From assembly GCA_004020645.1 (NCBI GenBank), contig SAQL01000010.1, positions 1-64,000 of the forward strand: 64,000 nt of DNA, in the 5' to 3' direction. Under the pieces are notes generated by a model that did not search any database, was not told the DNA's origin, and saw nothing but the letters and a program-made list of their open reading frames with translations. A program made the position numbers and the translations under genes. Position 1 is the stretch's first letter. Every line of letters starts with the position of its first letter. Of this stretch, positions 28,614-36,920 are shown piece by piece. The DNA is from Mesorhizobium sp. GTDB taxonomy: Bacteria; Pseudomonadota; Alphaproteobacteria; Rhizobiales; Rhizobiaceae.

Positions 28614-29615
28614 CTATTTGACGACGAATCCGTGCGCGAACGGATCGCGATCGTCGATGAAGATCGTGTTCAATCCGGTCATGCGCGCCCAGCCGCCGAT
28701 CGAGGGAATGATCGCCGGCTTGCCCGCCACCGTGACTTCCTTCTCGACCCTGCCCTTGAACAGCGAGCCGATGATCGATTGATGGACGAAATCGTCGCCG
28801 GTCCCAAGCTTGCCCTTGGCGTGAAGCTGCGCCATCCGCGCCGAGGTGCCGGTGCCGCAAGGCGAGCGGTCGATCGCCTTGTCGCCGTAGAAGACGGCGT
28901 TGCGCGCATCCGCCCGGCTGTCGGTCGGCGCACCCGTCCACAGTATGTGCGACAGCCGGTCGATGCCGGGATTCTCGGGATGCACGAAGGCGTACTTCTC
29001 GTTGAGCCGCTGCCGCACCACCGGGCTCCAGGCGATGAGGTCGCCGGCGGAATGGTCGGCCACATCGCGATAGTTCTTCTGCGGCTCGACGATGGCGTAG
29101 AAATTGCCGCCATAGGCGACATCGACGCTGATCTCGCCGAGTTGCGGGCATTCGACCGTCAGTCCCTCGGCATGGAGGAAGGACGGTACGTTGGTGATGC
29201 GCACCTCCTCGACATATTCGCCGACCTGTTTGTACTCGGCGGTAACCAGGCCGGCCGGCGTGTCCAGCCTGAGCAAACCCGGCGTCTTCGGCTTGATCAG
29301 CCCGTGCTCGATGGCCATCGTCACCGTGCCGATGGTGCCATGACCGCACATTGGCAGGCAGCCCGACGTTTCGATGAACAGGATGGCGACGTCGCAATCG
29401 GGCCGCGTCGGCGGATAGAGGATCGAGCCGGACATCACGTCGTGGCCGCGCGGCTCGAACATCAGCCCGGTGCGGATCCAGTCATATTCGGCCAGGAAAT
29501 GTGCGCGCCGCTCCATCATTGTCGCCCCCTGGAGCAGCGGTCCGCCGCCGGCGACAAGCCGCACCGGATTGCCGCAAGTGTGGCCGTCGATGCAGAAGAA
29601 AGAGTGGCGCGCCAT
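28614..29615 (-). CDS. 4-hydroxyproline 2-epimerase (proline racemase family)
   Basis: A 333-residue enzyme of the proline racemase family. Both catalytic cysteines are present: MCGHGTIGTV near residue 90 and DRSPCGTGTSARMAQ near residue 250. A Thr at the second position would instead mark the dehydratase. It should convert trans-4-hydroxy-L-proline to cis-4-hydroxy-D-proline. It is followed upstream on the transcript by an FAD oxidase and a DapA-type protein, the next two steps of the D-hydroxyproline route, and all lie under one GntR regulator. Confidence 0.88.
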   Translation of the reverse strand: MARHSFFCIDGHTCGNPVRLVAGGGPLLQGATMMERRAHFLAEYDWIRTGLMFEPRGHDVMSGSILYPPTRPDCDVAILFIETSGCLPMCGHGTIGTVTMAIEHGLIKPKTPGLLRLDTPAGLVTAEYKQVGEYVEEVRITNVPSFLHAEGLTVECPQLGEISVDVAYGGNFYAIVEPQKNYRDVADHSAGDLIAWSPVVRQRLNEKYAFVHPENPGIDRLSHILWTGAPTDSRADARNAVFYGDKAIDRSPCGTGTSARMAQLHAKGKLGTGDDFVHQSIIGSLFKGRVEKEVTVAGKPAIIPSIGGWARMTGLNTIFIDDRDPFAHGFVVK

Positions 29616-29627
29616 TTCTAGCTCCCG

Positions 29628-30965
29628 TCAGAAGCGGTTCGGAGAAAACGGAGACAGATCAAACACCGGATTTTGGCCGAGAATGAGATCGCGGACCAAG
29701 CGTCCAGTGGCAGCCGCCTGGGTCAGGCCGAGATGGCCGTGGCCGAAGGCATAGACTATCGTGCCGGCCTGCCTGGCGCCACCGATCACCGGCAGCGAAT
29801 CCGGCAGCGACGGCCGGAACCCCATCCATTCGCGACCACCGGCCGTATCAAGTCCCGGCAGGAAGCTTTTGGCCTTTTCGAGCAGCGCCTTCGAGCGGGC
29901 GTAGTTGGGCGGCCGCCCGATGCCGCCGAGTTCGACTGCGCCGCCGACGCGCACGCCGGTTTCAAGCGGCGTGACGACGAAGCCGTGGCCGGAGAAGATC
30001 AGTTGCCGCTTCACGTCGAAGGCGGTTCTCGGCAGGGTCGTGTTGTAGCCGCGCTCGGTTTCGAGCGGGATTCGGTCGCCGAGATGTTTCGCCAGGAGAT
30101 GCGACCAGGCGCCGGCGGCGATGACGAGGCATTTTGCATGCCGCACCGTGCCGTCGGCCAGCGTCAATGTCGCGCCTTCCTGCCCTACTCCGACATGGTC
30201 GATCCGAGCCTTTTCGAAACGCGCACCGTTGGTCTCGGCATAGGCCCAGATCGCCTTGCCCAATAATTTCGGATCGGTAACGGTCTTCCATCCCGGCACG
30301 AAAGTACCCTTGACGAAGCGCGACGACAGGCCCGGTTGCAAGGCGGCGAGAGCATCGCCCTCGACATGGCTGAAGCCGATGCCGAAGCGCTGCCTCGCCG
30401 CCCAGCCGGGCAGCGACGCCTTGAACTCGGCCTCGCTCTCGTAAAGTTCGAGCGAGCCGTCCTCGCGCAGCATGTTTTGGGTACCCGAGCGCGCCATCAG
30501 CCCGGCCCATTCGGCCTCGGCGAGCCGCATCATCCCGGCCTGCGCCGTCAGGCTGGCCTCGTAGCGGTCGCTTCGTCCGGCGCGCCAGAAGCGGACAAGC
30601 CAGGGCAGCAGCTCCGGCAGATAGGCGGGCGGGATGCTGAGCGGGCCGAGCGGGTCGGCAAGCCATTTCGGCAGATGCCTGATCATGCCCTTGTGGGCCA
30701 GCGGCAGCACATCGGAAAAGGCCAGGGCGGCCGCATTGCCGGAACTCGTTTCCTCGCAGATCCCAGTCCGATCGAAGATCGTGACGTTTCGCCCCGCCTC
30801 GGCCAGATAGGCGGCGATACAGATGCCGATGATGCCGCCGCCGATAATGGCGATGTCCTCCCCTTCTCCCCGTTCACGGGGAGAAGGTGCCTGAAGGGCG
30901 GATGAGAGGCTGCGCCCCGCTTTTGCCGACTTGGAAATTCCCTGCACGTGGGCGCTGCCCCTCAT
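29628..30965 (-). CDS. FAD-dependent D-amino acid (D-hydroxyproline) dehydrogenase/oxidase
   Basis: A DadA/DAAO-type flavoprotein. The dinucleotide loop IAIIGGGIIGICIAAYLAE is followed by substrate-domain motifs and a C-terminal FAD motif WMGFRPSLPDSLPVIGG. The expected product is 1-pyrroline-4-hydroxy-2-carboxylate from cis-4-hydroxy-D-proline. The start is unclear. The first family-like residues are encoded from about 30858, but a palindromic repeat occupies everything between there and the upstream stop at 31015. The first in-frame ATG (30965) lies inside the repeat and would add about 36 repeat-encoded residues. Coordinates use that ATG (445 residues); the true start may be a rare codon near 30850. 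Confidence 0.8.
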   Translation of the reverse strand: MRGSAHVQGISKSAKAGRSLSSALQAPSPRERGEGEDIAIIGGGIIGICIAAYLAEAGRNVTIFDRTGICEETSSGNAAALAFSDVLPLAHKGMIRHLPKWLADPLGPLSIPPAYLPELLPWLVRFWRAGRSDRYEASLTAQAGMMRLAEAEWAGLMARSGTQNMLREDGSLELYESEAEFKASLPGWAARQRFGIGFSHVEGDALAALQPGLSSRFVKGTFVPGWKTVTDPKLLGKAIWAYAETNGARFEKARIDHVGVGQEGATLTLADGTVRHAKCLVIAAGAWSHLLAKHLGDRIPLETERGYNTTLPRTAFDVKRQLIFSGHGFVVTPLETGVRVGGAVELGGIGRPPNYARSKALLEKAKSFLPGLDTAGGREWMGFRPSLPDSLPVIGGARQAGTIVYAFGHGHLGLTQAAATGRLVRDLILGQNPVFDLSPFSPNRF

Positions 30966-31012
30966 CTGGCTGCTGCCATCTTCTTCCGGTGAAACGGGTA
31001 GAACAGAGCCTG
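30862..31012. repeat. Mosaic palindromic element between two hydroxyproline genes
   Basis: It opens with a perfect 11-bp hairpin CCTTCTCCCCG-TTCA-CGGGGAGAAGG (30862-30887). GATGAG-type arms follow near 30901 and 30950 (14 of 16 complementary) and a decayed copy of the hairpin ends near 31012. It resembles the element at 47701-47942. It spans the whole gap between the DapA-type gene and the flavoprotein gene and reaches into the reading frame of the latter. Confidence 0.75.
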
Positions 31013-31014
31013 CC

Positions 31015-31908
31015 TCAAAACGTCGGCAGCACCGGCCGCACCGCCAGCGCATCCCTGACAATCTTTTCGACCGTCCTGCGGCGCTCGCCTGAAAGCGGCT
31101 GGCGCGGCATGCGCACGCGGTCGTTCGTGTTGATCGCCAGGACTTCGGCAAGCTTGATGTTCTGCACCAGATAGGTCGAGACGTCGAGGTCGAGCAGCGG
31201 CCGGAACCAGCGGTAGATTTTCAGCGCCTCCTCGCGGCGGCCCTGCTTCATCAATTGGTAGATGGCGACCGTCTCGCGCGGAAACGCGGTGACCAGTCCC
31301 GCCACCCAGCCGATGGCGCCGACCGACAGCGCCTCGAACGCTAGATTGTCGACGCCGGTGAACAGGTCGTAGCGGTCGCCGAAGCGGTTGATGATTTCGG
31401 TCGAGCGGCGGATGTCGTCGGAGGATTCCTTGATGGCCACAAAGCGCTTGTCCTTCGCCAGTTCCTCCATCTGGTCGACGGTGACGTCGACGCGATAGGC
31501 AAGCCGGTTGGAATAGATCATCACCGGCAGGTCGCCGGCCTCGGCGACGGCGCGCAGCGCCGCGACCGTCTCCTCCGCGTTGGTGTGATAGATCGGGCTC
31601 GGCACCACCATCAGGCCGTTGGCGCCCCCTCTGGCGGCGCGGCGCGCGATCGCCGCCGCCTCGCGCGTGCCGGCTTCGTTGACCGTCAGCAAAACCGGCT
31701 TGTTGCCGGCGATCTTCTGCGCGGTCTTCAGCACCTCGATCTTCTCGTCATGCGAGAGCATCGGCCCCTCGCCGAGCGAGCCGCAGACGATGATGCCGTC
31801 GCAGCCGACCTCCATCTGCAGCGCAAAGCAGCGCTCCATCTCTGCGTGGTCGAGGCGGTCGTCCTTGGTGAATTTGGTCGTGACGGCGGGGAAAACTCCA
31901 GTCCACAT
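31015..31908 (-). CDS. DapA-family lyase/deaminase (probable 1-pyrroline-4-hydroxy-2-carboxylate deaminase)
   Basis: A 297-residue TIM-barrel protein of the DHDPS/NAL superfamily. The Schiff-base lysine is in RFVAIKESSDDI near 163, with GCDGIIVCGSLGEG near 40 and SPIYHTNAEET near 107. In hydroxyproline catabolism a member of this family deaminates the pyrroline to alpha-ketoglutarate semialdehyde. Co-location with the epimerase and flavoprotein supports that role rather than lysine synthesis. ATG 31908 follows GGAG by eight bases. It is the first gene of the unit, divergent from the GntR gene. Confidence 0.82.
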   Translation of the reverse strand: MWTGVFPAVTTKFTKDDRLDHAEMERCFALQMEVGCDGIIVCGSLGEGPMLSHDEKIEVLKTAQKIAGNKPVLLTVNEAGTREAAAIARRAARGGANGLMVVPSPIYHTNAEETVAALRAVAEAGDLPVMIYSNRLAYRVDVTVDQMEELAKDKRFVAIKESSDDIRRSTEIINRFGDRYDLFTGVDNLAFEALSVGAIGWVAGLVTAFPRETVAIYQLMKQGRREEALKIYRWFRPLLDLDVSTYLVQNIKLAEVLAINTNDRVRMPRQPLSGERRRTVEKIVRDALAVRPVLPTF

Positions 31909-31923
31909 GGCGGTCGCTCCATC

Positions 31924-31933
31924 TGATATATCA
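31924..31933. promoter_or_regulatory. GntR operator, site 1
   Basis: TGATATATCA is a perfect 10-bp palindrome 16 bp upstream of the DapA-type gene. An identical copy lies 56 bp away at the other end of the divergent promoter region. Confidence 0.6.
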
Positions 31934-31979
31934 GTCGTATATTTTATTAACAAGCCGACTGTCAACACGGATTTCGCTA

Positions 31980-31989
31980 TGATATATCA
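31980..31989. promoter_or_regulatory. GntR operator, site 2
   Basis: A second exact TGATATATCA lies 22 bp upstream of the GntR start codon. A half-related ATGTATCA follows. Two identical sites in a divergent promoter suggest autoregulation and possibly looping or cooperative binding. Confidence 0.6.
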
Positions 31990-32011
31990 AAAATGTATCA
32001 GGAGCTTGCCT

Positions 32012-32671
32012 TTGATATTCAATGAAACAAGCCCGGCATTCGAGCCAGTGGCGGCGAAAGCCTACCGCCTGCTCGAGCACATGATCGTGACGCTCGAACT
32101 GGCGCCTTCAAGCTTCATCACCGAGGGCGCGCTGATCGACAGGCTGGGGCTCGGCCGCACGCCGGTGCGTGAGGCGATCCAGCGGCTGGCTTGGGAAGGA
32201 CTGCTGGATGTCCGGCCCCGTGCCGGCATCGCCATTGCCCCGCTGCATCCCGGCGACTGGTTGCGCGTTCTCGACGCACGGCGTGGCGTCGAGGTGGTTC
32301 TTGCCCGCTCGGCCGCCCGCTTCGTCACCCGCGAGGCCGCCGATCTGTTTCACGATGCGGCACTTGCCATGCAGAAGGCGGTGATATCAGGCAATGTGCT
32401 GGCCTTCATTCAGGCCGACAAGGCGCTCGACGAGGCGCTGGCGCTGGCAGCCGACAACCCCTTCGCCGCGCGGCTGGCAGCCCCCTTGCAGACCCACAGC
32501 CGCCGCTTCTGGTTCCGCTACAAGGCCGAAACCGGACTGGCGGAATCGGCAGAGCACCACGTCGCGCTGATCCGCTCGATCCTCGCCGGCGACGAAGACG
32601 CCGCCGCCAAGGATGCCAAGCGCCTGATGGCGCTGCTGCGCGGCCATGCCGAGGCGGCTGCGACGCGCTAG
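32012..32671 (+). CDS. GntR/FadR-type regulator of the hydroxyproline genes
   Basis: A 219-residue GntR protein. The winged helix contains GALIDRLGLGRTPVREAIQRLAWEG near 38-62. A C-terminal FCD-type helical domain follows with candidate metal or ligand residues such as D and H in FHDAALAM and EHHVALIRSIL. The start is a TTG at 32012 with AGGAG seven bases upstream; an in-frame ATG at 31979 overlaps operator site 2 and lacks an SD. It is divergent from the hydroxyproline unit and likely represses it until hydroxyproline or an intermediate binds. Confidence 0.85.
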   Translation: MIFNETSPAFEPVAAKAYRLLEHMIVTLELAPSSFITEGALIDRLGLGRTPVREAIQRLAWEGLLDVRPRAGIAIAPLHPGDWLRVLDARRGVEVVLARSAARFVTREAADLFHDAALAMQKAVISGNVLAFIQADKALDEALALAADNPFAARLAAPLQTHSRRFWFRYKAETGLAESAEHHVALIRSILAGDEDAAAKDAKRLMALLRGHAEAAATR

Positions 32672-32747
32672 GAGATCGCATCAACCTTCGGCCGGCTCTT
32701 TGAGTTCCGTCCATCGGCGGCCAGGCGCTGAGCATCATTCAATTCGG

Positions 32748-33062
32748 TCATGCGTCCTGGTCGGTCGGGATCACCACGTTTTCCCAATGTTCGCCGGCCG
32801 CGACGATGCAGCTTCTGCCGGCGACGTCGGTGACGATGATCGTCCAGCTTCCGCTGTCGGCGACATAGACTTCCATAATCGCCGTCTGACCGATCAGCCC
32901 GAGGGCAAACTGTCTTTCCTGGAACTGCTCGCTGAGGTGGGCGACGAGATCGCTATGTTCAACGCAATATTGATATTGGGCGCTTGCGGCGTTCGTACCC
33001 ACCGCCAATGCCCCAGCAAGAATCAGGGTTTTCAACCCAACCAACAGCGATTTGCGCGCCAT
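32748..33062 (-). CDS. Small secreted two-cysteine protein, copy A
   Basis: A 104-residue exported protein: signal peptide to about residue 28 (TNAASA) and a mature part of about 75 residues. Two Cys are present (QYCVEHSDLV and GRSCIVAAGEHWE). The pattern LSEQFQER.ALGLI, then MEVYVADSGSWTI, matches the protein encoded 280 bp upstream (33344-33640). The pair probably forms one disulfide each. I do not know a function; the Trp-containing strand GSWTIIVTD recalls small periplasmic binding or inhibitor proteins. Confidence 0.7.
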   Translation of the reverse strand: MARKSLLVGLKTLILAGALAVGTNAASAQYQYCVEHSDLVAHLSEQFQERQFALGLIGQTAIMEVYVADSGSWTIIVTDVAGRSCIVAAGEHWENVVIPTDQDA

Positions 33063-33343
33063 AGGGCACTTCCTTTGCTATCACGTCCGACAAAGGGAGA
33101 GCCCTCATTTTGCCGGAACGATTCAGGCCGGGTTCCGACGTCATCGCGTCGTTCCTTTCTGTGTTCCGGTCTGTCATCAGCGGGGACCATTCCTAATGTT
33201 CCCACTATGTTCCATATATGGTGTCGGCAAGGAAAAAGCGCAAGCAGGCGCCCGCTGGGGCGCCTGTGGATCCGTTTCATGGTCGTCACGAGAACCGCGG
33301 CCTGGCGCGGCTATGCTAAGGCGGCTGCACCCGTTAGGCGGGC

Positions 33344-33640
33344 TCAGGTACCTGGCAGCGCCGCTGTCGTCATCGCGCTCTCCCAGCCTTCACCCACCGA
33401 AACCACGCAGCTTTGACCGCGTGTGTCGCTGGCGAGGATGGTCCAGGTGCCCTGGTCGGAAACGAAGACTTCAACAATCACATTCGGATTGACGACGCCG
33501 AGCGCGGTCGGATTTTCCCGAAACTTCTCGCCAAGCGCCTTGATCATGTCGGCTCGTGGCGCGCATTGTTCGGCCGCTGTTGCCGGGGCGGCGGAAAGCG
33601 CCGCAACTGCTAGGAATATCGTCGCTATTAGACGTGTCAT
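33344..33640 (-). CDS. Small secreted two-cysteine protein, copy B
   Basis: A 98-residue exported protein: signal MTRLIATIFLAVAALSAAPA then EQCAPRADMIKALGEKF. It is a clear paralog of the protein at 32748-33062. They share the cysteine positions, AL.G(L/V), (M/V)EV(Y/F)V(A/S)D.G(S/T)WTI and SC(I/V)V..GE.WE. AAGGAGG lies directly before the ATG at 33640. The two genes are on the same strand 281 bp apart, so they may be co-transcribed. Function unknown. Confidence 0.72.
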   Translation of the reverse strand: MTRLIATIFLAVAALSAAPATAAEQCAPRADMIKALGEKFRENPTALGVVNPNVIVEVFVSDQGTWTILASDTRGQSCVVSVGEGWESAMTTAALPGT

Positions 33641-33801
33641 CTGACACCTCCTTGCGCCGGCCGCCCCCGAAGCTGTTGCCAGCGCCGTTGGTTGGTCTAC
33701 CGCGCCTGCTTCGCTGCAGGATTGCAATCTTAAGACTTCTGCTGCCGCCTGGTTCCATCACATTAGCGTTCAAGCAGATACGGTGCGAGACCGGCCAACA
33801 G

Positions 33802-33828
33802 AAAGGCCCGGTTTCTGGCCGGGCCTTT
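33802..33828 (-). terminator. Intrinsic terminator downstream of mmsA
   Basis: AAAGGCCCGG and CCGGGCCTTT form a perfect 10-bp stem with loop TTTCTGG, with T tracts on both sides. It lies after the tandem copies of the mmsA 3' end. Confidence 0.8.
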
Positions 33829-33868
33829 TCGTCTCCAATCATAAAATCTGGAGCTGTTTGTCGACCGG

Positions 33869-34110
33869 CTAGTTCATCGTCGGGATGACGAATTCGGCCC
33901 CGTCCCTTGACGCCTGCCCGCGCGCCCGCAGCCGAAGGCGAGGACGCGCAAGCAAGCAACCGTCCGGCTAATTCATCGTCGGAATGACGAATTCAGCCCC
34001 GTCCTTGACGCCTGCCCGCGCGCCCGCAGCCGAAGGCGAGGACGCGCAAACAAAAAACCGTCCGGCTAGTTCATCGTCGGGATGACGAATTCGGCCCCGT
34101 CCTTCACGCC
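33869..34110. repeat. 98-99 bp tandem repeat carrying the mmsA 3' end
   Basis: The last 45 bp of mmsA, stop codon included, recur twice downstream, at 33869 and 33968. Each copy is joined by about 54 bp of shared linker with CAGCCGAAGGCGAGGACGCG in it. Spacing is 99 and then 98 bp. Copies differ by a few substitutions and one inserted C. On the minus strand each copy would again encode VKDGAEFVIPTMN followed by a stop. Confidence 0.9.
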
Positions 34111-35562
34111 GGACGGCCAGCGCGAGGTCACTGTCTTGGTCTTGGTGTAGAAACGGAACGCGTCCGGTCCGTGCTGGTTGAGGTCGCCGAAGGAAGACGC
34201 TTTCCAGCCGCCGAACGTATAGTAGGCGATCGGGACCGGGATCGGCACGTTGATACCGACCATGCCGACCTGGACCCTCGAGGCGAAGTCGCGGGCCGCA
34301 TCGCCGTCGCGGGTGAAGATGGCGACGCCGTTGCCCATTTCGTGATCGCTGGCGAGCTTGATCGCGTTCTCGTAAGTCGGCGCGCGCACCACCGAGAGCA
34401 CCGGCCCAAAAATCTCTTCCTTGTAGATGCGCATATCGGCGGTCACGTTGTCGAACAGGCAGCCGCCCATATAGTAGCCGTTCTCGTAGCCCTGCATGGA
34501 AAAGCCGCGCCCGTCGACGACCAGCTTGGCGCCTTCTCTGACGCCGGTATCGACATAGCCCTTGACCCGCTCCAGCGCCTGCGCCGTCACCAGCGGGCCG
34601 AAATCGGCGGACGAATCCGTCGACGGGCCGACTTTCAGGCTTTCGACGCGCGGCACCAGCTTTTCCATCAGCCGATTGGCGGTGTCGTTGCCGACCGGGA
34701 CAGCCACCGAGATCGCCATGCAGCGCTCGCCGGCCGAGCCGTAGCCGGCGCCGATCAGCGCATCGACGGTCTGGTCCATGTCGGCGTCGGGCATGATGAT
34801 CATGTGGTTCTTGGCGCCGCCGAAGCACTGCACGCGCTTGCCGGCCGCGCAGCCGCGCGAATAGATGTACTGGGCGATCGGCGTCGAGCCGACGAAACCG
34901 ATGGCTTTGATGTCAGGGTCGTCGAGGATGGCGTCGACCGCGTCCTTGTCGCCGTTGACGACGTTGAGGATGCCCGCCGGCAGACCGGCCTCGATGAACA
35001 GCTCGGCGATGCGCATCGGCACGCCCGGGTCGCGCTCCGAAGGCTTCAGGATGAAAGCGTTGCCGCAAGCGATAGCCGGCGCGATCTTCCACAATGGGAT
35101 CATCGCCGGAAAATTGAACGGCGTGATGCCGGCAACGACGCCGAGCGGTTGGCGCATCGAATAGACGTCGATGCCAGGGCCGGCGCCGTCGGTGAACTCG
35201 CCCTTCATCATGTGCGGCGCGCCGATGCAGACCTCGACCACTTCCAGGCCGCGCTGGATGTCGCCCTTGGCGTCGGAGATGGTCTTGCCGTGTTCGCGCG
35301 CCAGAATGTCGGCCAGCGCGTCATACTCCCTGGCGACCAGTTCGAGGAACTTCATCAAGACGCGCACGCGCCGCTGCGGATTGGTCGCCGCCCAACCGGG
35401 CTGCGCCGCCTTGGCGTTTTCCACCGCCGCCCGCAGTTCCGCCTGCGAAGCCAGCGCCACCGTGCCGCGCACCGTGCCGTCCATCGGCTGCATGACGTCC
35501 TGCTTGCGGCCGCTGGTCCCAGCGACACGCTTGCCGCCGATGAAATGACCGTATTCGATCAT
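34066..35562 (-). CDS. mmsA: Methylmalonate-semialdehyde dehydrogenase (CoA-acylating)
   Basis: A 498-residue aldehyde dehydrogenase of the CoA-acylating MMSDH group. The catalytic Cys is in GSAGERCMAISVAV near 285. ITPFNFPAMIPLW near 147 and CFGGAKNHMIIMPDAD near 252 are typical of MmsA. It makes propionyl-CoA or acetyl-CoA from methylmalonate or malonate semialdehyde in valine and inositol breakdown. ATG 35562 (MIEYGHFIGGKRV) follows GGGAGAGAG. The gene 3' end is tandemly duplicated downstream. It is divergent from a LysR regulator that may control it. Confidence 0.93.
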   Translation of the reverse strand: MIEYGHFIGGKRVAGTSGRKQDVMQPMDGTVRGTVALASQAELRAAVENAKAAQPGWAATNPQRRVRVLMKFLELVAREYDALADILAREHGKTISDAKGDIQRGLEVVEVCIGAPHMMKGEFTDGAGPGIDVYSMRQPLGVVAGITPFNFPAMIPLWKIAPAIACGNAFILKPSERDPGVPMRIAELFIEAGLPAGILNVVNGDKDAVDAILDDPDIKAIGFVGSTPIAQYIYSRGCAAGKRVQCFGGAKNHMIIMPDADMDQTVDALIGAGYGSAGERCMAISVAVPVGNDTANRLMEKLVPRVESLKVGPSTDSSADFGPLVTAQALERVKGYVDTGVREGAKLVVDGRGFSMQGYENGYYMGGCLFDNVTADMRIYKEEIFGPVLSVVRAPTYENAIKLASDHEMGNGVAIFTRDGDAARDFASRVQVGMVGINVPIPVPIAYYTFGGWKASSFGDLNQHGPDAFRFYTKTKTVTSRWPSGVKDGAEFVIPTMN

Positions 35563-35733
35563 GGTCTCTCTCCCTGTATTTGTGATGCGGCATTGTCCGC
35601 CTTTGTGCGGCCGATGGCAACGCGCGCGAGAACGCAACCGTTGTGCGGAAAATAGATAGCGGTTGACTGAGGAGCATCAATTCCCGCAATTGATAGTGCC
35701 ACCTCAAGGAATGACAGGTTGAGTTCCTTCGCG

Positions 35734-35888
35734 CCCCCCTCTGTCCTACCGGACATCTCCCCCTCTAGGGGGGAGATTGCGCTGTCATCTTTGCCTTCGC
35801 CAAATATCGACGCTGTTAAGGAAGAGCTGTCAGCGGAGCTCCCAATCTCCCCCCTTGAGGGGGAGATGTCCGGCAGGACAGAGGGGGG
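35734..35888. repeat. Large palindromic element (CCCCCCTCTGTCC family), copy 1
   Basis: Two 46-bp arms (35734-35779 and 35843-35888) are near-perfect complements, each containing its own smaller hairpin of CTCCCCC/GGGGGAG. A 63-bp centre separates them. A second copy is at 48586-48739. It fills the divergent gap between mmsA and the LysR gene and so may separate their promoters. Confidence 0.85.
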
Positions 35889-35932
35889 TGCCACGGAACG
35901 CAACGTCGACGATTGTCATCCGGGCCATCCCC

Positions 35933-36814
35933 ATGAACTGGGATGACGTCCGCATCTTTCTGGCGGTGGCGCGCGCCGGCCAGATCCTCGGCGCGGCCAA
36001 GCGGCTGGAGCTCAACCACGCCACCGTCTCGCGCCGCGTCGCCGCACTCGAGGATGCGCTGCGCGCAAAACTTTTCCGCCGGCTGACCACCGGCAGCGAG
36101 TTGACGCCGGCGGGCGAGCGTTTCCTTGACATCGCCGAGCGCATGGAAGGCGACATGATCGCCGCGCGCTCGACCGTGGCGGGCGAAGGCGACGATGTCT
36201 CCGGCACGGTGCGCATCGGCGCGCCTGATGGTTTCGGCGTCGCCTTCCTGGCCAAACGCCTCGGCGCACTGACGGCGCTTCACCGCGAACTCACCATCCA
36301 GCTGGCGCCGGTGCCGCGTTCCTTCTCGCTGTCCAGGCGCGAAGCCGACATCGCCATCACCGTGGAGCGGCCGACAGAAGGCAGGCTGGTGGCGGGGAAG
36401 CTGGTCGACTACACGCTCGGCCTGTTCGCGTCCCGCGCCTATGCCGAAACGCATGGCCTGCCCCAGACGCCCGCCGAGCTCGGCCGGCACACGCTGATCG
36501 GCTATGTGCCGGACCTCATCGTCAGCCCCTCGCTCGACTATGCGGCCGAGTTCAGTGCCGACTGGCGCACCAGCTTCGCCATCTCCTCGGCACTCGGCCA
36601 GGCCGAAGCGGTGCGCTCCGGCGCCGGCATCGGCATCCTGCACACCTTCGTCGCCCGTTCGATGCCGGAACTGGTGGCTGTCGACATCGTTGCGCCCATC
36701 CGCCGCGCCTACTGGCTGGTCTATCACGAATCGGTCAGGCCGCTGCGCCGCGTCCAGATCGTCGCGAGCTTCATCACCAAGGCGGTGGAACGGGAGCGAA
36801 GCCTGTTCGTCTGA
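35933..36814 (+). CDS. LysR family transcriptional regulator
   Basis: A 293-residue LysR protein: N-terminal helix-turn-helix (MNWDDVRIFLAVARAGQILG, NHATVSRRVAALEDAL) and a C-terminal effector domain starting GTVRIGAPDGFG. The subgroup with MNWDD and an NHATVSRRV recognition helix commonly regulates a neighbouring dehydrogenase. Here that would be mmsA, encoded divergently. A palindromic element ends 45 bp upstream. The start ATG 35933 lacks a strong SD. Confidence 0.88.
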   Translation: MNWDDVRIFLAVARAGQILGAAKRLELNHATVSRRVAALEDALRAKLFRRLTTGSELTPAGERFLDIAERMEGDMIAARSTVAGEGDDVSGTVRIGAPDGFGVAFLAKRLGALTALHRELTIQLAPVPRSFSLSRREADIAITVERPTEGRLVAGKLVDYTLGLFASRAYAETHGLPQTPAELGRHTLIGYVPDLIVSPSLDYAAEFSADWRTSFAISSALGQAEAVRSGAGIGILHTFVARSMPELVAVDIVAPIRRAYWLVYHESVRPLRRVQIVASFITKAVERERSLFV

Positions 36815-36920
36815 CGATATTCATCTGACGCGGCGAAATGTGTTGAAGCTTGATCCCAAGTCGCGCGGCAAATTCCTCATCGTGCTCAAAGGTGGGGCTG
36901 GGTGAAGTATCCTTCCGATT

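Noticed and set aside
33862..34110. The tandem repeat as a CRISPR array
   Set aside because: Units are 98-99 bp with conserved linkers, not short repeats with unique spacers, and there are no cas genes.
33968..34828. A longer alternative reading of mmsA ending in the second repeat copy
   Set aside because: It is out of frame with the dehydrogenase for most of its length; the apparent shared end only reflects the duplicated 3' piece.
36837..36904. Short frame KLDPKSRGKFLIVLKGGAG after the LysR gene
   Set aside because: It looks somewhat like a protein C-terminus but has no start, no RBS and no identifiable family, so it cannot be called a gene or remnant.
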